DNA of 56,118 bases from Spirochaetota bacterium (GTDB lineage: Bacteria > Spirochaetota > Spirochaetia > DTKZ01): positions 66,977-123,094 of the forward strand of contig JAOABU010000116.1 of the NCBI GenBank assembly GCA_026418195.1, given 5' to 3'. The position numbers and the translations under genes are program-made. Positions 33,066 to 43,056 of this stretch are shown one piece after another. The notes beneath the pieces are model-generated. The model made no database searches. It was not told where the DNA came from and saw only the letters and a program-made list of their open reading frames with translations. The stretch's first letter is position 1. Every line of letters begins with the position of its first letter.

Positions 33066-33737
33066 GTGGAAACTGTAGCATTTTCGGCTGTGGAGCGTAA
33101 AGAACTGAAGAAGAGTGCAACGAGACGGTTGCGAAAAGAAGGGATGATCCCGGGTATCGTATATGGGTATGTAGGGACAATCCCTATCGCTGTCAATGCT
33201 CATGATTTCAGGTCCAAGTTCCATCGGATATCGGAAAACACGATCATCAACTTGAAGGTCGGTGACAAGATCTATGATGTGCTCATTAAAGACTATCAAA
33301 CAAATATCCTTAAAGGGACCATAGAGCATTTAGATTTCTATGCTCTCCGAAGCGATAAGCCTGTGCGTACCCGCATTCCGTTGCATCTCGTGGGTTCTTC
33401 CAAGGGTGTACGGGAGGGGGGAATACTGGAAGTACAACTACACGAATTGGAAGTGGAATGTCTTCCCAAAGACTTACAGGATCAAATTCAGGTGGACATT
33501 ACCCATCTGGAGAGTGGGCACGCTCTACACGTAAAAGATTTAAAAGTTCCTGCAGGTATTAAAGTTCTTTCCTTACCCGACCAGGTAGTAGTTTCCGTGG
33601 TGCATGCAAGAGCGGAAGTAGCTGCTAAACCGGCAGCTGAAGGAGCCGCCCCAACTCCGGAAGGAGTTGTGACACCAACCCAGGAAGGAACCAAACAGAC
33701 AACAGCATCCTCAAAGCCATCCACAGAAAAGAAATAG
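33066..33737 (+). CDS. rplY: 50S ribosomal protein L25/general stress protein Ctc
   Basis: 223 residues, the long CTC form: an L25 domain (SAVERKELKKSATRRLRKEGMIPGIVYG) and a C-terminal TL5 domain (PVRTRIPLHLVGSSKGVREGGILEVQLHELEVECLPKDLQDQIQVDI). A disordered Ala/Pro/Thr/Lys tail of about 40 residues follows. GTG start with AGAAGGAG upstream. pth follows, sharing its ribosome binding site with the rplY stop codon. Confidence 0.95.
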   Translation: METVAFSAVERKELKKSATRRLRKEGMIPGIVYGYVGTIPIAVNAHDFRSKFHRISENTIINLKVGDKIYDVLIKDYQTNILKGTIEHLDFYALRSDKPVRTRIPLHLVGSSKGVREGGILEVQLHELEVECLPKDLQDQIQVDITHLESGHALHVKDLKVPAGIKVLSLPDQVVVSVVHARAEVAAKPAAEGAAPTPEGVVTPTQEGTKQTTASSKPSTEKK

Positions 33738-33746
33738 GAGAGTTCT

Positions 33747-34319
33747 CTGGATCTCTTGGTTCTCGGATTGGGGAATCCTGGGGCAATGTATCAATATACC
33801 CGTCACAATGCAGGATTTTGGGTAATAGATCATTTAAGCCATACCCTTCAGGTCCGAATGAAGAAACCTACCTTGAAAGCGTATCAGATAGGGAAGGGAC
33901 TCGTAGGGAATCAAACGTTGTATCTTGCAAAACCATTGACTTATATGAATCGATCAGGAGAGGTGGTTCAACCTCTCTTAAAATATACCAATCTTCCTCT
34001 TTCATCCCTCCTTGTGATCTGTGACACCCTCGATCTACCACCGGGAAGAATTCGTCTTCGGAAAAAAGGATCTTCCGCAGGTCATAATGGATTGAAATCC
34101 ATTATTGCAGCTATCGGAACTGGTGAGTTTATGCGGCTCTACATCGGGATTGGGAGACCAACGGATGGAATGTCAGTGGTAGATTACGTGCTCGGAAGAC
34201 CTCGTTCGGAAGAAGCGCCTTTGTTAGAAGAGGCAGTTATTCGGTCCGGACAGGCAGTACTAGGTATCATGGAGAAAGGTCCTGAAGCGGTGATGAATGA
34301 AATCAATCGAAAAGGATAA
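33747..34319 (+). CDS. pth: Peptidyl-tRNA hydrolase (probable CTG start)
   Basis: Releases peptides from peptidyl-tRNA. Motifs: VLGLGNPGAMYQYTRHNAGFWVID, PLTYMNRSG and RKKGSSAGHNGLKSI contain the catalytic His and the conserved Asn residues. No ATG or GTG is available: between the in-frame rplY stop codon (TAG) and the first beta strand only CTG 33747 and TTG 33756 occur. AGGAG (33736-33740) is six bases before CTG but 15 before TTG. The CTG start also restores a full first strand (MDLLVLGLGNPG). tilS overlaps its 3' end by 23 bases. Confidence 0.93.
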   Translation: MDLLVLGLGNPGAMYQYTRHNAGFWVIDHLSHTLQVRMKKPTLKAYQIGKGLVGNQTLYLAKPLTYMNRSGEVVQPLLKYTNLPLSSLLVICDTLDLPPGRIRLRKKGSSAGHNGLKSIIAAIGTGEFMRLYIGIGRPTDGMSVVDYVLGRPRSEEAPLLEEAVIRSGQAVLGIMEKGPEAVMNEINRKG

Positions 34320-35745
34320 TCCGCTAGTATCCAAGGTTCGTACGTATTTACAAACCGTGCCCCTGCCTAGGGATGCTACCCTTTTGGTTGCCCTTTCGGG
34401 TGGGATAGATAGTACGGCGTTGGGAATCGCTCTAAAGGAACTCTCGCAAGAACTCGAGTTCTCCCTTATCTTTGGATACTTCAATCATCGTTTACGATCC
34501 TTCGAAGAGGAAAGGGTAGAACGTTCATTCGTTTCAGAGCTTGCATCTATCCTTAAAGTTCCTCTATTTATCGGAGAAGCGAAGCGAGGATCGATTGAAT
34601 CTCAAGCGTTGCAGGAAAAGCGCAGCCTGGAGGATGTGGCACGAGAACATCGGTATCGATTCCTATGGAGAATCGTGAAAGAACAGAAGGCTCATTTCTT
34701 AGTAACTGCCCATACTGCTCAGGACAATGAGGAAACTCAGATCCTACGGATCTTTCAAGGATCTTCCCCTGCAGGACTCAAAGGGATTCCCAGTAAGGGC
34801 AAGAGAATCCTCCGGCCATTCCTTCGAGTGACCCGAGAAGAAATAGTGGATTTCCTTAAGGAAAGAAATGTTCAGCCTATTGAAGATCCCTCTAACAGGA
34901 ATCTACGGTTTCTTAGGAATGCTGTCCGTCATCGCCTTATTCCTTTGATCAGAGAGGTATTCCCTGGGTATCAAACAGCATTAAAGCGTCTGAGCATCAA
35001 AATGAATTGGATTGAAGATTTCCTCCAAGAGGAACTTTCCCGCCGGGATCCATGGAAATTAACCGAAGGTGGGTGGGTTTGTGCCGTGGACGAGTACTTG
35101 TCTCTTCCGCCGATCCTGCGACTCTATTCACTGTACAGACTCTTCAATAAAACTCAATGGAAAAAAAGAGGAAGGTTCCCCTTTCGTTTCCTGTTCCCCC
35201 TTGTACAAGGGGTTGTGAAAAAAAATGAACGGGGAATCTGGGTGAGAGGCGACATTCGGATAAGAATAGAGAATGGCAAACTCTATTGGGAATCCAATAT
35301 TGTCCAGGAAAAGAAAAAAGGGTATCTTTACGTTTTGGAAGGGAAAATGAGTATCACCGTATCTGACAGTCTGAGGGTGGAAGTGTATCCGCTGGAACAC
35401 AGCACCGTTGCGGAGGGGGGGGAAACCTTCAATACTAGGGGATTTCATACACTTGTTCTTCGATCCCGACGTCCGGGAGACGCGATCGATTTGCAGAGAG
35501 GCAGGAAATCGGTGAAAAGACTCCTCAGTGAATTGCATGTCCCCATACAGTACCGTGAGGAGGTTCCCATCCTACAGGGGGATGATGAGATTCTGGCCGT
35601 CTTCTTAGGAGCATATGGGTTACCCACCCTTCGTACTAAATCTTCGATAAAAGACCCGGTGGATCATACTACAGCAACATTGAATCACATAACGATACAA
35701 ATACAAAAAATGAGAGGTGGAAAGGACTGTGAACAACCAGAATAA
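34297..35745 (+). CDS. tilS: tRNA(Ile)-lysidine synthase
   Basis: Modifies C34 of the CAT-anticodon tRNA-Ile to lysidine. 482 residues. PP-loop LLVALSGGIDSTALGIAL near residue 29; further TilS motifs are GYFNHRLRSFEEER, EDVAREHRYRFLW, VTAHTAQDNEETQ and RPFLRVTREEIVDFL. The C-terminal TilS domain (LVLRSRRPGDAIDLQRGRKSVKRLL) is present, so this is the long form. It overlaps pth and ftsH, which suggests translational coupling. Confidence 0.95.
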   Translation: MKSIEKDNPLVSKVRTYLQTVPLPRDATLLVALSGGIDSTALGIALKELSQELEFSLIFGYFNHRLRSFEEERVERSFVSELASILKVPLFIGEAKRGSIESQALQEKRSLEDVAREHRYRFLWRIVKEQKAHFLVTAHTAQDNEETQILRIFQGSSPAGLKGIPSKGKRILRPFLRVTREEIVDFLKERNVQPIEDPSNRNLRFLRNAVRHRLIPLIREVFPGYQTALKRLSIKMNWIEDFLQEELSRRDPWKLTEGGWVCAVDEYLSLPPILRLYSLYRLFNKTQWKKRGRFPFRFLFPLVQGVVKKNERGIWVRGDIRIRIENGKLYWESNIVQEKKKGYLYVLEGKMSITVSDSLRVEVYPLEHSTVAEGGETFNTRGFHTLVLRSRRPGDAIDLQRGRKSVKRLLSELHVPIQYREEVPILQGDDEILAVFLGAYGLPTLRTKSSIKDPVDHTTATLNHITIQIQKMRGGKDCEQPE

Positions 35746-37642
35746 TTCTAACGAACCGAGAAACCAGCCTCCGGTAAGGTTCAATTTTAACAATAACCGT
35801 TTTGCCTTGATGTTTCTCGTAGTCCTAATGAGTTTGTTCATTTTATTTTTCTTTTTTAGCGATAAAACCGTTACGACGGAGATTCCGTACTCTGTATTTC
35901 TGGGCTATGTAGAGCAGGGTGAGGTGGAATCTGTCAAGATCATTGATCAATTGGAGATCCAAGGCACATTAAAGGGTAGGGGTGGTGAATCTACCTTATT
36001 TAAAACTACCATTCCTTACTTCGATAGTGAATTGATCCCTACTTTAAGAAGTAAAGGGGTTCGAATTTCAGGGGGGCAGCGGTCAGTCTCTCCCCTGCGA
36101 GTTGTATTGGAGTTCATGCCGTGGTTCATTGGTTTCTTCTTCATCTGGTTCATGTTTCGTCAAATCCAGGGGGGAGGGAACAAGGCGTTTTCTTTTGGTA
36201 AGAGTAGAGCCAAGCTCTACATCGATGATGGCAAGAAGGTAACTTTTGCTGATGTGGCAGGACAAAAAGAAGCAAAATACGAACTGCAGGAGGTAGTGGA
36301 GTTCCTGAAGAATCCGAGCAAGTACACGAAGATGGGAGCTAAGATCCCTAAAGGAGTGCTCCTCGTTGGAATGCCCGGAACCGGAAAGACACTGCTGGCA
36401 AAAGCTTGTGCGGGGGAAGCAAATGTGGCCTTCTTTCATATGTCTGGTTCTGATTTCGTAGAAATGTTCGTAGGGGTCGGAGCGAGCAGAGTTCGAGACC
36501 TGTTCGAACAGGGCAGAAGACATGCCCCTTGTATCTTATTCATTGATGAGCTAGATGCAGTGGGGAGGACTCGAGGTGCGGGGTATGGCGGTGGACACGA
36601 TGAACGGGAACAAACCCTGAACCAGATGCTGGTCGAGATGGATGGATTCGACACAAAGGACGGTGTTATTATCCTAGCCGCAACCAACAGACCTGATGTA
36701 TTGGATCCAGCCTTGCTTCGACCGGGCCGATTCGATCGACAGGTTGTGGTAGATATGCCCGACATACAGGAACGGGAAGAGATTCTTAAGATCCACTGTG
36801 CGCGAATTCCGTTAGGAAAAGGAGTGGATCTTTCCAAATTAGCCCGAGCCACACCCGGAACCTCAGGGGCTGATTTAGCGAACCTAGTGAACGAAGCAGC
36901 GTTATTTGCGGCTCGTAAAAACAAAACAACCGTAGATATGGAAGATTTCGAAGAGGCTCGGGACAAAATTCTATTGGGAGTAGCTCGAAAGTCCAGAGTA
37001 ATTCTCCCAAAAGAGAAACGAATGACCGCAGTACATGAATCGGGGCATGCCCTTCCTCATTACTATCTAAAGCATACCGATCCTCTCCACAAAGTTACCA
37101 TCATTCCGAGGGGCCGGGCTTTGGGTTTGTCTCTTTCTCTTCCGGAAACGGATACCTATTCGCGGAGCAAGAGCTGGTTGGAGGATCGGATAAAGATCAT
37201 GCTGGGAGGATATGCAGCGGAAAAACTCGTCTATAACGACACTTCCACTGGAACAAAGAATGATATCGAACAGGCTACAGAAATCGCAAGAAAAATGGTA
37301 TGTGAATGGGGGATGAGTCCAGAGTTAGGACCGGTTGCATATGGGCAGGAGGATGAACCCATTTTCCTTGGCAAAGAAATTGCGCGGCACAAGGATTATT
37401 CGGAGGAAACCGCCCGAAAAATCGATGCGGCCATTCGGTCTATTATCACAAACGCTTTGCAGGAAGTAGAACAGCTGCTCCGCGAACATAAGGATCAGCT
37501 TCTTCTCTTAGCTGATACGTTGGTGGAACGGGAGACACTGGATGATGATGAGATTCGAGCTTTGTTGGGATTCCCGAAAAGGCAAAGTCGTTCAGAGGAA
37601 GATGGGGGTAAAGTAAGTCATCCTGAACAAGTGAAAACATGA
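35717..37642 (+). CDS. ftsH: ATP-dependent zinc metalloprotease FtsH
   Basis: Membrane AAA+ protease for quality control. 641 residues. Two membrane segments (about 26-47 and 133-152) bracket a periplasmic domain. The AAA module has Walker A GMPGTGKT (the usual second residue Pro is Met here), Walker [13 protein letters not shown], and the second region of homology [18 protein letters not shown]. The zinc site is HESGHA with the downstream Asp in the peptidase domain. GTG 35717 and GTG 35729 (with GGAAAGG before it) are both possible starts. It overlaps tilS. Confidence 0.96.
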   Translation: MERTVNNQNNSNEPRNQPPVRFNFNNNRFALMFLVVLMSLFILFFFFSDKTVTTEIPYSVFLGYVEQGEVESVKIIDQLEIQGTLKGRGGESTLFKTTIPYFDSELIPTLRSKGVRISGGQRSVSPLRVVLEFMPWFIGFFFIWFMFRQIQGGGNKAFSFGKSRAKLYIDDGKKVTFADVAGQKEAKYELQEVVEFLKNPSKYTKMGAKIPKGVLLVGMPGTGKTLLAKACAGEANVAFFHMSGSDFVEMFVGVGASRVRDLFEQGRRHAPCILFIDELDAVGRTRGAGYGGGHDEREQTLNQMLVEMDGFDTKDGVIILAATNRPDVLDPALLRPGRFDRQVVVDMPDIQEREEILKIHCARIPLGKGVDLSKLARATPGTSGADLANLVNEAALFAARKNKTTVDMEDFEEARDKILLGVARKSRVILPKEKRMTAVHESGHALPHYYLKHTDPLHKVTIIPRGRALGLSLSLPETDTYSRSKSWLEDRIKIMLGGYAAEKLVYNDTSTGTKNDIEQATEIARKMVCEWGMSPELGPVAYGQEDEPIFLGKEIARHKDYSEETARKIDAAIRSIITNALQEVEQLLREHKDQLLLLADTLVERETLDDDEIRALLGFPKRQSRSEEDGGKVSHPEQVKT

Positions 37643-39285
37643 GAAGAACAGAGATGCTCACTCTTTGTCTCATTGGACTCGCTGTAGGGTTAGGGATTTC
37701 GGAAGGAAAGGCTCAACCCCTGGATTTGAACCCCGTTGAAACCCTGCTGAAGGAGGGAAAAGGAAAAGAGGCCCTTTTTATCATTGATTCTTTTTTAGAA
37801 CATTTCCCTACTGAATCGGATCTTTTATATATGAAGGGGTTGGCTCTTCCCCATGAGGTTTTATCCTTGCAGAAGGCCCTCCAGTATAATAGTTGGAAGA
37901 AATATAAGGACTCGAATGCTAGACTCCTTCTTGTGGAAAGGCTTTTGCGGCGGAAACAGTTCTTGGAGGCTCAATCGGTCCTTCAAGGGATAACAACAGG
38001 AGAAACTTTACCTGAGTATTGGTATTTTCTTGCTCAAATACAGTTTGGAAAGGGGAATAAAGAAGAAGGGGATCAAACACTACGAAAAGCCATTTCTATC
38101 TTTCCTAAGGATCCCCGATTCCTTACTTTATATTTTCGGAATAAAGCTCATGCTACCCCTACGGATTCCAGCCTCTGGGAATTGATAGATTCCAAGAATC
38201 CCTACTTTCTAGAAGCTATGGCTGAGTATCTCTGCATCCTTCCCGAAGGAGACCGTCGGAACACCCTTCTTCAAGAGTACTTTCGCCTTGGGGGAAAGGA
38301 TCCGAGGGTCATCCTACCAAGGGTAGGAGTAAAAGACGATGAGTTCGAAGCCCAATGGGACAGGGTGCGAGAGTTGGGAGGATTTTCGAGTATCGAACTG
38401 TGGGAACAAGCATTCTCCCGTTTTCCAACAGGAAAGATTCGGGAAAGATTGGAGCAAGACTTACGCAAATATTCAGGGCAGATGAATCGAGATGCTGATC
38501 GGGATGGGTACATGGAAGAGGTAAGACGATTCGTAGAAGGAAACCTCACCTATCTCGCTTTGGATTCAAACCAGGATGGGGAATGGGATCTCCAGATCGA
38601 TTTTGTTGTACAGAAGCCTTACAGAATCCAAATACATCGCGGAGGAATGGAAACCATTCAGGTCTTTTTTATCGATTATCCCCGCATCGATCGCATTTTA
38701 GTACAGCAGGAGAAACTTCTTCGAGAGTACCGATATGGCAATCCCCCATTCATCTGGAAGGAAAGCCTTTTCCCTCCAACGGAAAAAATCCTCCCTTTCG
38801 TCATTGCTCCTGTTCGAATGGATGCTTTAGACCGTTTTCTTCTCTTTTCCTTCCGGGAGGCGAATCCGTACCAGCGGATCGATACGTGTACACGTTGTAA
38901 ACGAGTGAGAAAGTTCCTGTATCAAGATGGAACGATTCTTTCCTTTCAAGAAGAGCAGGAAATTAGAACCGGAGAGATTCGAAAACGGACTGTATCCTTT
39001 CGAGAGGGGATGCCGGTTGTCGGATTCATCGATGTAGATGGGGATGGTGTATCCGAGATACGTGAATTATATAGAAACGGAGCTCTAGAATCGATTGAAC
39101 TAGTGTCTGGAACAAGGACATCATATAGGGAATTCCTCTCGAATCAACTGAAAGAATGGGATTTCAATGGAGACGGGAAAATCGATGCAAGAGAATATAC
39201 GGTTGGAAGGGGAAGAAAAATGGTAGAGTTCTCCTCTCTTCTGGATACAATTTTCGATGCAAGGGCATGGTTGGAAGAGCAATGA
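37639..39285 (+). CDS. Exported TPR-like protein with EF-hand-like Ca-binding loops
   Basis: 548 residues of unknown function. The N-terminal signal peptide is about [19 protein letters not shown]. Helical repeats of TPR type cover roughly residues 30-240 (GKGKEALFIIDSFLEHFP, LPEYWYFLAQIQFGKGNKEEG). The C-terminal half carries four DxDxDG-type loops at about 285, 309, 465 and 508 (DADRDG, DSNQDG, DVDGDG, DFNGDG), reminiscent of EF-hands, plus one CTRC pair at 417-420. It overlaps ftsH by 4 bases (ATGA) and the HtrA-like lipoprotein gene by 4 bases, so all three should be coexpressed. A periplasmic or surface calcium-dependent scaffold is a guess. Confidence 0.75.
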   Translation: MRRTEMLTLCLIGLAVGLGISEGKAQPLDLNPVETLLKEGKGKEALFIIDSFLEHFPTESDLLYMKGLALPHEVLSLQKALQYNSWKKYKDSNARLLLVERLLRRKQFLEAQSVLQGITTGETLPEYWYFLAQIQFGKGNKEEGDQTLRKAISIFPKDPRFLTLYFRNKAHATPTDSSLWELIDSKNPYFLEAMAEYLCILPEGDRRNTLLQEYFRLGGKDPRVILPRVGVKDDEFEAQWDRVRELGGFSSIELWEQAFSRFPTGKIRERLEQDLRKYSGQMNRDADRDGYMEEVRRFVEGNLTYLALDSNQDGEWDLQIDFVVQKPYRIQIHRGGMETIQVFFIDYPRIDRILVQQEKLLREYRYGNPPFIWKESLFPPTEKILPFVIAPVRMDALDRFLLFSFREANPYQRIDTCTRCKRVRKFLYQDGTILSFQEEQEIRTGEIRKRTVSFREGMPVVGFIDVDGDGVSEIRELYRNGALESIELVSGTRTSYREFLSNQLKEWDFNGDGKIDAREYTVGRGRKMVEFSSLLDTIFDARAWLEEQ

Positions 39286-41063
39286 AGCGATCCATTTTCT
39301 ACTTGATAAGCCTATTCCTCCTTTTTTCTTGCAGAACCCCTACTCCTGCACCACCTGTGCGAACTCTCGAAGAGGTAACCATTTCTGAAATTCAAACCAT
39401 GATTTACAGTGAAGAACCTACCAAAGCCCTGCAGTGGATCATTGGATTACGTACCTCTACTTCCCCGGTAAAGATCCATCCAGATGAATTGGAACGGTTG
39501 GAAAAGGAAGCAAAAGAAAAAATCATCGAGAAGTTTTATCAAGCCATCGAAGCTTCTGATTTCTCCTATGCCCTTTCTCTCTATAGTTCTTTTCGAACTC
39601 TCTATGGCTCTGGTGGATTCCCAGAGTATTCGGTGGACCGATTGAAGTTCCTATTGGCTGAAACGGAGAGGCAAAAAGGGAACACCGTTCTAGCATTGAC
39701 GCATTTCCGAGGGATGAGCGATTGGGGAATGCTCTCCCCTGAAGAGCTTACTAAGTATGCCCGCTTAGCCTTAGATCTTAAAAACCTACCAGCCTGCCGA
39801 ACCATTTTGAAGGAATTGGAACGACGCAACCTAGTCGTTCCAAAAGATCTAAAAGAGGCATCCCTCCAGAACATCCCTTTGGCTGATTACTTAGCAGGGA
39901 CAGTCACCATCTGGGTGAACCGAGGGATCCGGATGGATCGAGGGGTAGGGGTACCGGACCGTGTGATTGGAAGTGGATTCTATATTGATCCCAGAGGGTA
40001 TCTGCTTACCAATTATCATGTTATCCAAAGTGAAGTGGACCCAGAGTATGAAGGGTACTCCCGACTGTTCATTCGACCTTCCGGTAGAATAGACGAACGA
40101 ATTCCTGCGAAGGTAATCGGGTTTGACCGAATCTTCGATATAGCCCTATTAAAAGCAGAAGTGAATCCTCCCTTCCTTTTTGGCATCACCGATGTGCAGG
40201 AATTGAGAGTAGGATCTAGAATCTATGCATTAGGATCCCCGGGAGGATTGGAAAATACTATCACCTCAGGCATCATCTCCGCGGTAGGAAGAAGGTTTTT
40301 CCAATTGGGAGATGCCATGCAGATGGATGTTCCTGTAAATCCCGGCAGTAGCGGTGGCCCGCTGATAGATGAAGAGGGTAGATTAATAGGAATCGTGTTT
40401 GCGGGTATTGAACAGTTCCAAGGTGTGAACTTTGCCATACCTGCCTACTGGATTCAAAAGATTCTCCCCTCCCTTTATACTCCGGGGGAAGTGGTACACA
40501 GTTGGATGGGTGTCTCTGTCCAAGAGGTCCGAGAGGGTTTAGAGGTGCTGTACGTAGCACCTGGATCTCCCGCTTATGAAGTAGGAATCCAGCGAGGAGA
40601 TCAGATTCGACAGATTGGTGATACAACTGTCTACAAGGTGCGGGATGCACAGTCTGTTCTTCTTTCCCAACGACCTGGAACTCTTCTTCGGGTTAGCGTC
40701 CAACGGAAGGACGAAACTAAATCCTATATCCTAGCACTTCAGAAACGTCCCTATATTCCTCTTGAGAAAGTGATAGAGTTTGAGCGAAAAGAAAATCTCT
40801 TTCCTGCTCTATTTGGGTTCACTGCGAGAAGTTTATCTAGTGGGTTGTTTTCGGACGATTTTATCGTGGAGAAGGTATATCAGGGGTCGGTGGCGGACGA
40901 AACGGGATTATCTGAGAATGACCCATTTACCTTAAGGAATTGGATCGTAGACAAAAAGAAGCGTCTGGTGCTCATGCAAATAACCATCAAACAACGGAAA
41001 GCAGGATTCCTTGAAGGGGGAGTACAACTTGGAGCTCTCTTGGAGCAAAACAATTTTTTATAA
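39282..41063 (+). CDS. HtrA/DegP-like serine protease, probable lipoprotein
   Basis: 593 residues. A signal peptide ends in the spirochaete-type lipobox LFSC (C17). A helical N-terminal region of about 180 residues precedes a trypsin-like domain with the full triad: H246 (TNYHV), D286 (FDIALL) and S357 (NPGSSGGPL). A PDZ domain follows (GVSVQEVREGLEVLYVAPGSPAYEVGIQRGDQIRQIG). A final region from about 500 may be a divergent second PDZ (VYQGSVADETGLSENDPF). Start ATG 39282 overlaps the preceding gene's stop and has GGAAGAG upstream; a longer reading from 39156 lacks support. Likely a periplasmic quality-control protease. Confidence 0.85.
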   Translation: MKRSIFYLISLFLLFSCRTPTPAPPVRTLEEVTISEIQTMIYSEEPTKALQWIIGLRTSTSPVKIHPDELERLEKEAKEKIIEKFYQAIEASDFSYALSLYSSFRTLYGSGGFPEYSVDRLKFLLAETERQKGNTVLALTHFRGMSDWGMLSPEELTKYARLALDLKNLPACRTILKELERRNLVVPKDLKEASLQNIPLADYLAGTVTIWVNRGIRMDRGVGVPDRVIGSGFYIDPRGYLLTNYHVIQSEVDPEYEGYSRLFIRPSGRIDERIPAKVIGFDRIFDIALLKAEVNPPFLFGITDVQELRVGSRIYALGSPGGLENTITSGIISAVGRRFFQLGDAMQMDVPVNPGSSGGPLIDEEGRLIGIVFAGIEQFQGVNFAIPAYWIQKILPSLYTPGEVVHSWMGVSVQEVREGLEVLYVAPGSPAYEVGIQRGDQIRQIGDTTVYKVRDAQSVLLSQRPGTLLRVSVQRKDETKSYILALQKRPYIPLEKVIEFERKENLFPALFGFTARSLSSGLFSDDFIVEKVYQGSVADETGLSENDPFTLRNWIVDKKKRLVLMQITIKQRKAGFLEGGVQLGALLEQNNFL

Positions 41064-41083
41064 ACCTTACTTTTCATTTTCCC

Positions 41084-41112
41084 TTGCACAAACCTCTCCT
41101 CTCTTCTATTCT
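41084..41112 (+). promoter_or_regulatory. Promoter of the hybrid histidine kinase
   Basis: TTGCAC (41084-41089), 17-base spacer, TATTCT (41107-41112). The kinase ATG is 12 bases after the -10, giving a predicted leader of about 5-6 bases without a Shine-Dalgarno. Confidence 0.55.
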
Positions 41113-41124
41113 TAGAACTGAAAT

Positions 41125-43056
41125 ATGAGCCCTTCAGATCATTTAGATCTTCTGCATGACACCGAAGTTCCACCTCGAATACTGATCGTCGAGGATGAAA
41201 ACATTGTAGCGTTAGACATCAAAATGCATCTTCGTAAGTATGGCTTTCAAGTAGCGGGTATTTTCTCCAGTGGAGAAGAAGTATTGGCCCATATTGAGGA
41301 AGCAAAACCAGATTTAATCCTGATGGATATCAAGCTACAAGGTAACCTTGATGGGTTAGAAACTTCTCGAATTATCAAAGAAAGGTATGGTTTACCCGTA
41401 GTGTTTCTAACTGCCTTTGCGGATGAAGCTACCTTACAACGGGCTAAGGTGATGGAGCCCTTTGGATATATTATAAAACCTTTTGAGGAGAAAGAGTTAC
41501 GTACTGCTATCGTCATTGGATTGTATCGTCATAGTATGGAAAAGAAGCTTCGGTATAGGGAAGAGTTATTTTCAAAAACCTTACGAAGCATCACTGATGC
41601 GGTAATTGTCTTAGATCCGCAAGAACGGATCGAGTACATGAATCCCGTTGCAGAATCCTTGCTTGGACAGTCTCTAATAAAAGCTCAAGGGAAGAAGTTC
41701 CGGGATCTATTCACCCTGCAACCTGTAATCTTAAAACTCCCTACGTTACGGTACAACAACCTGCATGAGTTTCAATCCAATGGAAAGGTTCATGAGGTAG
41801 AACTGAATAGTTCTCCCTTGGTAGACGAAAAGGGAGAGAGGACAGGCACAGTGATTATCCTACACGAAGTAACTGAACAGGTAGCAATGGAAAAAGCTCT
41901 CCATCAGAGTGAGCAGCAGTTGAGGCAAGCTCAAAAAATGGAAGCCATTGGAAGGCTGGCAGGTGGTATAGCTCACGATTTCAATAATCTGTTGACTATT
42001 ATTTTAGGGTATTCCCGAATCCTGTTGGAGGATTCTACTGTTAACCCACAGGTGCGAACCAACATCGAAGGGATTCAACAGGCTGCCTTTCGATCCATCC
42101 ATTTGACTCGGCAGTTGCTTACGTTTTCTAGACACCAGTCCTCGGAATACAGAACCATGAACCTGAACCAACTAGTGCGGGATATGGAAAAGATGGTTCG
42201 CCGCTTGATGGGGGAGGAGATACGCCTAGTACTGTCCTTGGATGCAGAACCAGCGGATGTATACGTAGACCAAGGGCAGATGGAGCAGGTAATTGTGAAT
42301 CTAGTGGTAAATGCTCGAGATGCCATCAATGGGGTAGGTACGATTTTTATTCAAACAGGAAACCTCACCATTGAGCCAGGATTCTCTACCATTACAGGCC
42401 CTCTGCAGGGAGGAGAGTACGTCACTCTTTCCATACGTGACACGGGAATAGGGATACCAGAACATATTCTGCCGAACATATTTGAACCCTTTTTTTCCAC
42501 AAAAGAGACGGGAAAAGGGACTGGCTTAGGGTTATCTACCGTGTACGGTATTGTAAAACAATCCAAGGGAGGAATCCTAGTGCGAAGTGCTCCCAATCAG
42601 GGTAGTACTTTTACCGTATTACTTCCCTTGCATGGGAAAGTTGTATCAAAACAACAATCTTCCCAACCTTCGATGCAAAATTTAATGGGAACTGAAACGA
42701 TTTTGATTGTGGAAGACGAAGAGTACATTCGAAATCTGATCTTCAAATTCCTTTCCCCCTATGGGTATAAGATCCTAGATGCTCCGAATGCGGGGGAAGC
42801 GTTGTTGCTCTGTGAGGGATTTCAAGAACCCATCCATCTATTGGTAACCGATGTGATCCTACCCCATATGGATGGGCGTCGATTGTATTACCGATTGAAG
42901 CAAATCATCCCATCGATGAAAGTACTCTTCATTTCCGGGTATCCCATGAAAATTTTGTTAGAAAAAGGACTGCTTGAAGAGGAAGATCCCTTTCTTCAAA
43001 AACCCTTCGATCTGGAAGGTTTCCTTCAGAAAGTTCGGAGCATCTTGGATATCTAA
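41125..43056 (+). CDS. Hybrid sensor histidine kinase (REC-PAS-HisKA-HATPase-REC)
   Basis: 643 residues, soluble (no membrane segment). An N-terminal receiver has phospho-acceptor D68 (LILMDIK) and the conserved KP at 118-119. A PAS-like domain covers about 150-255. The HisKA box GGIAHDFNNLL places the phospho-His at 284. The ATPase boxes are VNLVVNARDA (N), RDTGIGIP (G1) and GTGLGLSTVYG (G2). A C-terminal receiver has D576 (LLVTDVILP). The double-receiver layout implies it is itself controlled by another kinase. No output gene is adjacent, so its targets are unknown. ATG has almost no leader. Confidence 0.9.
   Translation: MSPSDHLDLLHDTEVPPRILIVEDENIVALDIKMHLRKYGFQVAGIFSSGEEVLAHIEEAKPDLILMDIKLQGNLDGLETSRIIKERYGLPVVFLTAFADEATLQRAKVMEPFGYIIKPFEEKELRTAIVIGLYRHSMEKKLRYREELFSKTLRSITDAVIVLDPQERIEYMNPVAESLLGQSLIKAQGKKFRDLFTLQPVILKLPTLRYNNLHEFQSNGKVHEVELNSSPLVDEKGERTGTVIILHEVTEQVAMEKALHQSEQQLRQAQKMEAIGRLAGGIAHDFNNLLTIILGYSRILLEDSTVNPQVRTNIEGIQQAAFRSIHLTRQLLTFSRHQSSEYRTMNLNQLVRDMEKMVRRLMGEEIRLVLSLDAEPADVYVDQGQMEQVIVNLVVNARDAINGVGTIFIQTGNLTIEPGFSTITGPLQGGEYVTLSIRDTGIGIPEHILPNIFEPFFSTKETGKGTGLGLSTVYGIVKQSKGGILVRSAPNQGSTFTVLLPLHGKVVSKQQSSQPSMQNLMGTETILIVEDEEYIRNLIFKFLSPYGYKILDAPNAGEALLLCEGFQEPIHLLVTDVILPHMDGRRLYYRLKQIIPSMKVLFISGYPMKILLEKGLLEEEDPFLQKPFDLEGFLQKVRSILDI

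Noticed and set aside
36436-36966. 176-residue minus-strand ORF inside ftsH
   Set aside because: Antisense to the conserved AAA domain; Ser/Arg-rich composition typical of an antisense shadow.
39156-39281. 42-residue extension of the HtrA-like protein
   Set aside because: It runs out of frame through the preceding gene and would destroy the lipoprotein signal peptide that begins at ATG 39282.
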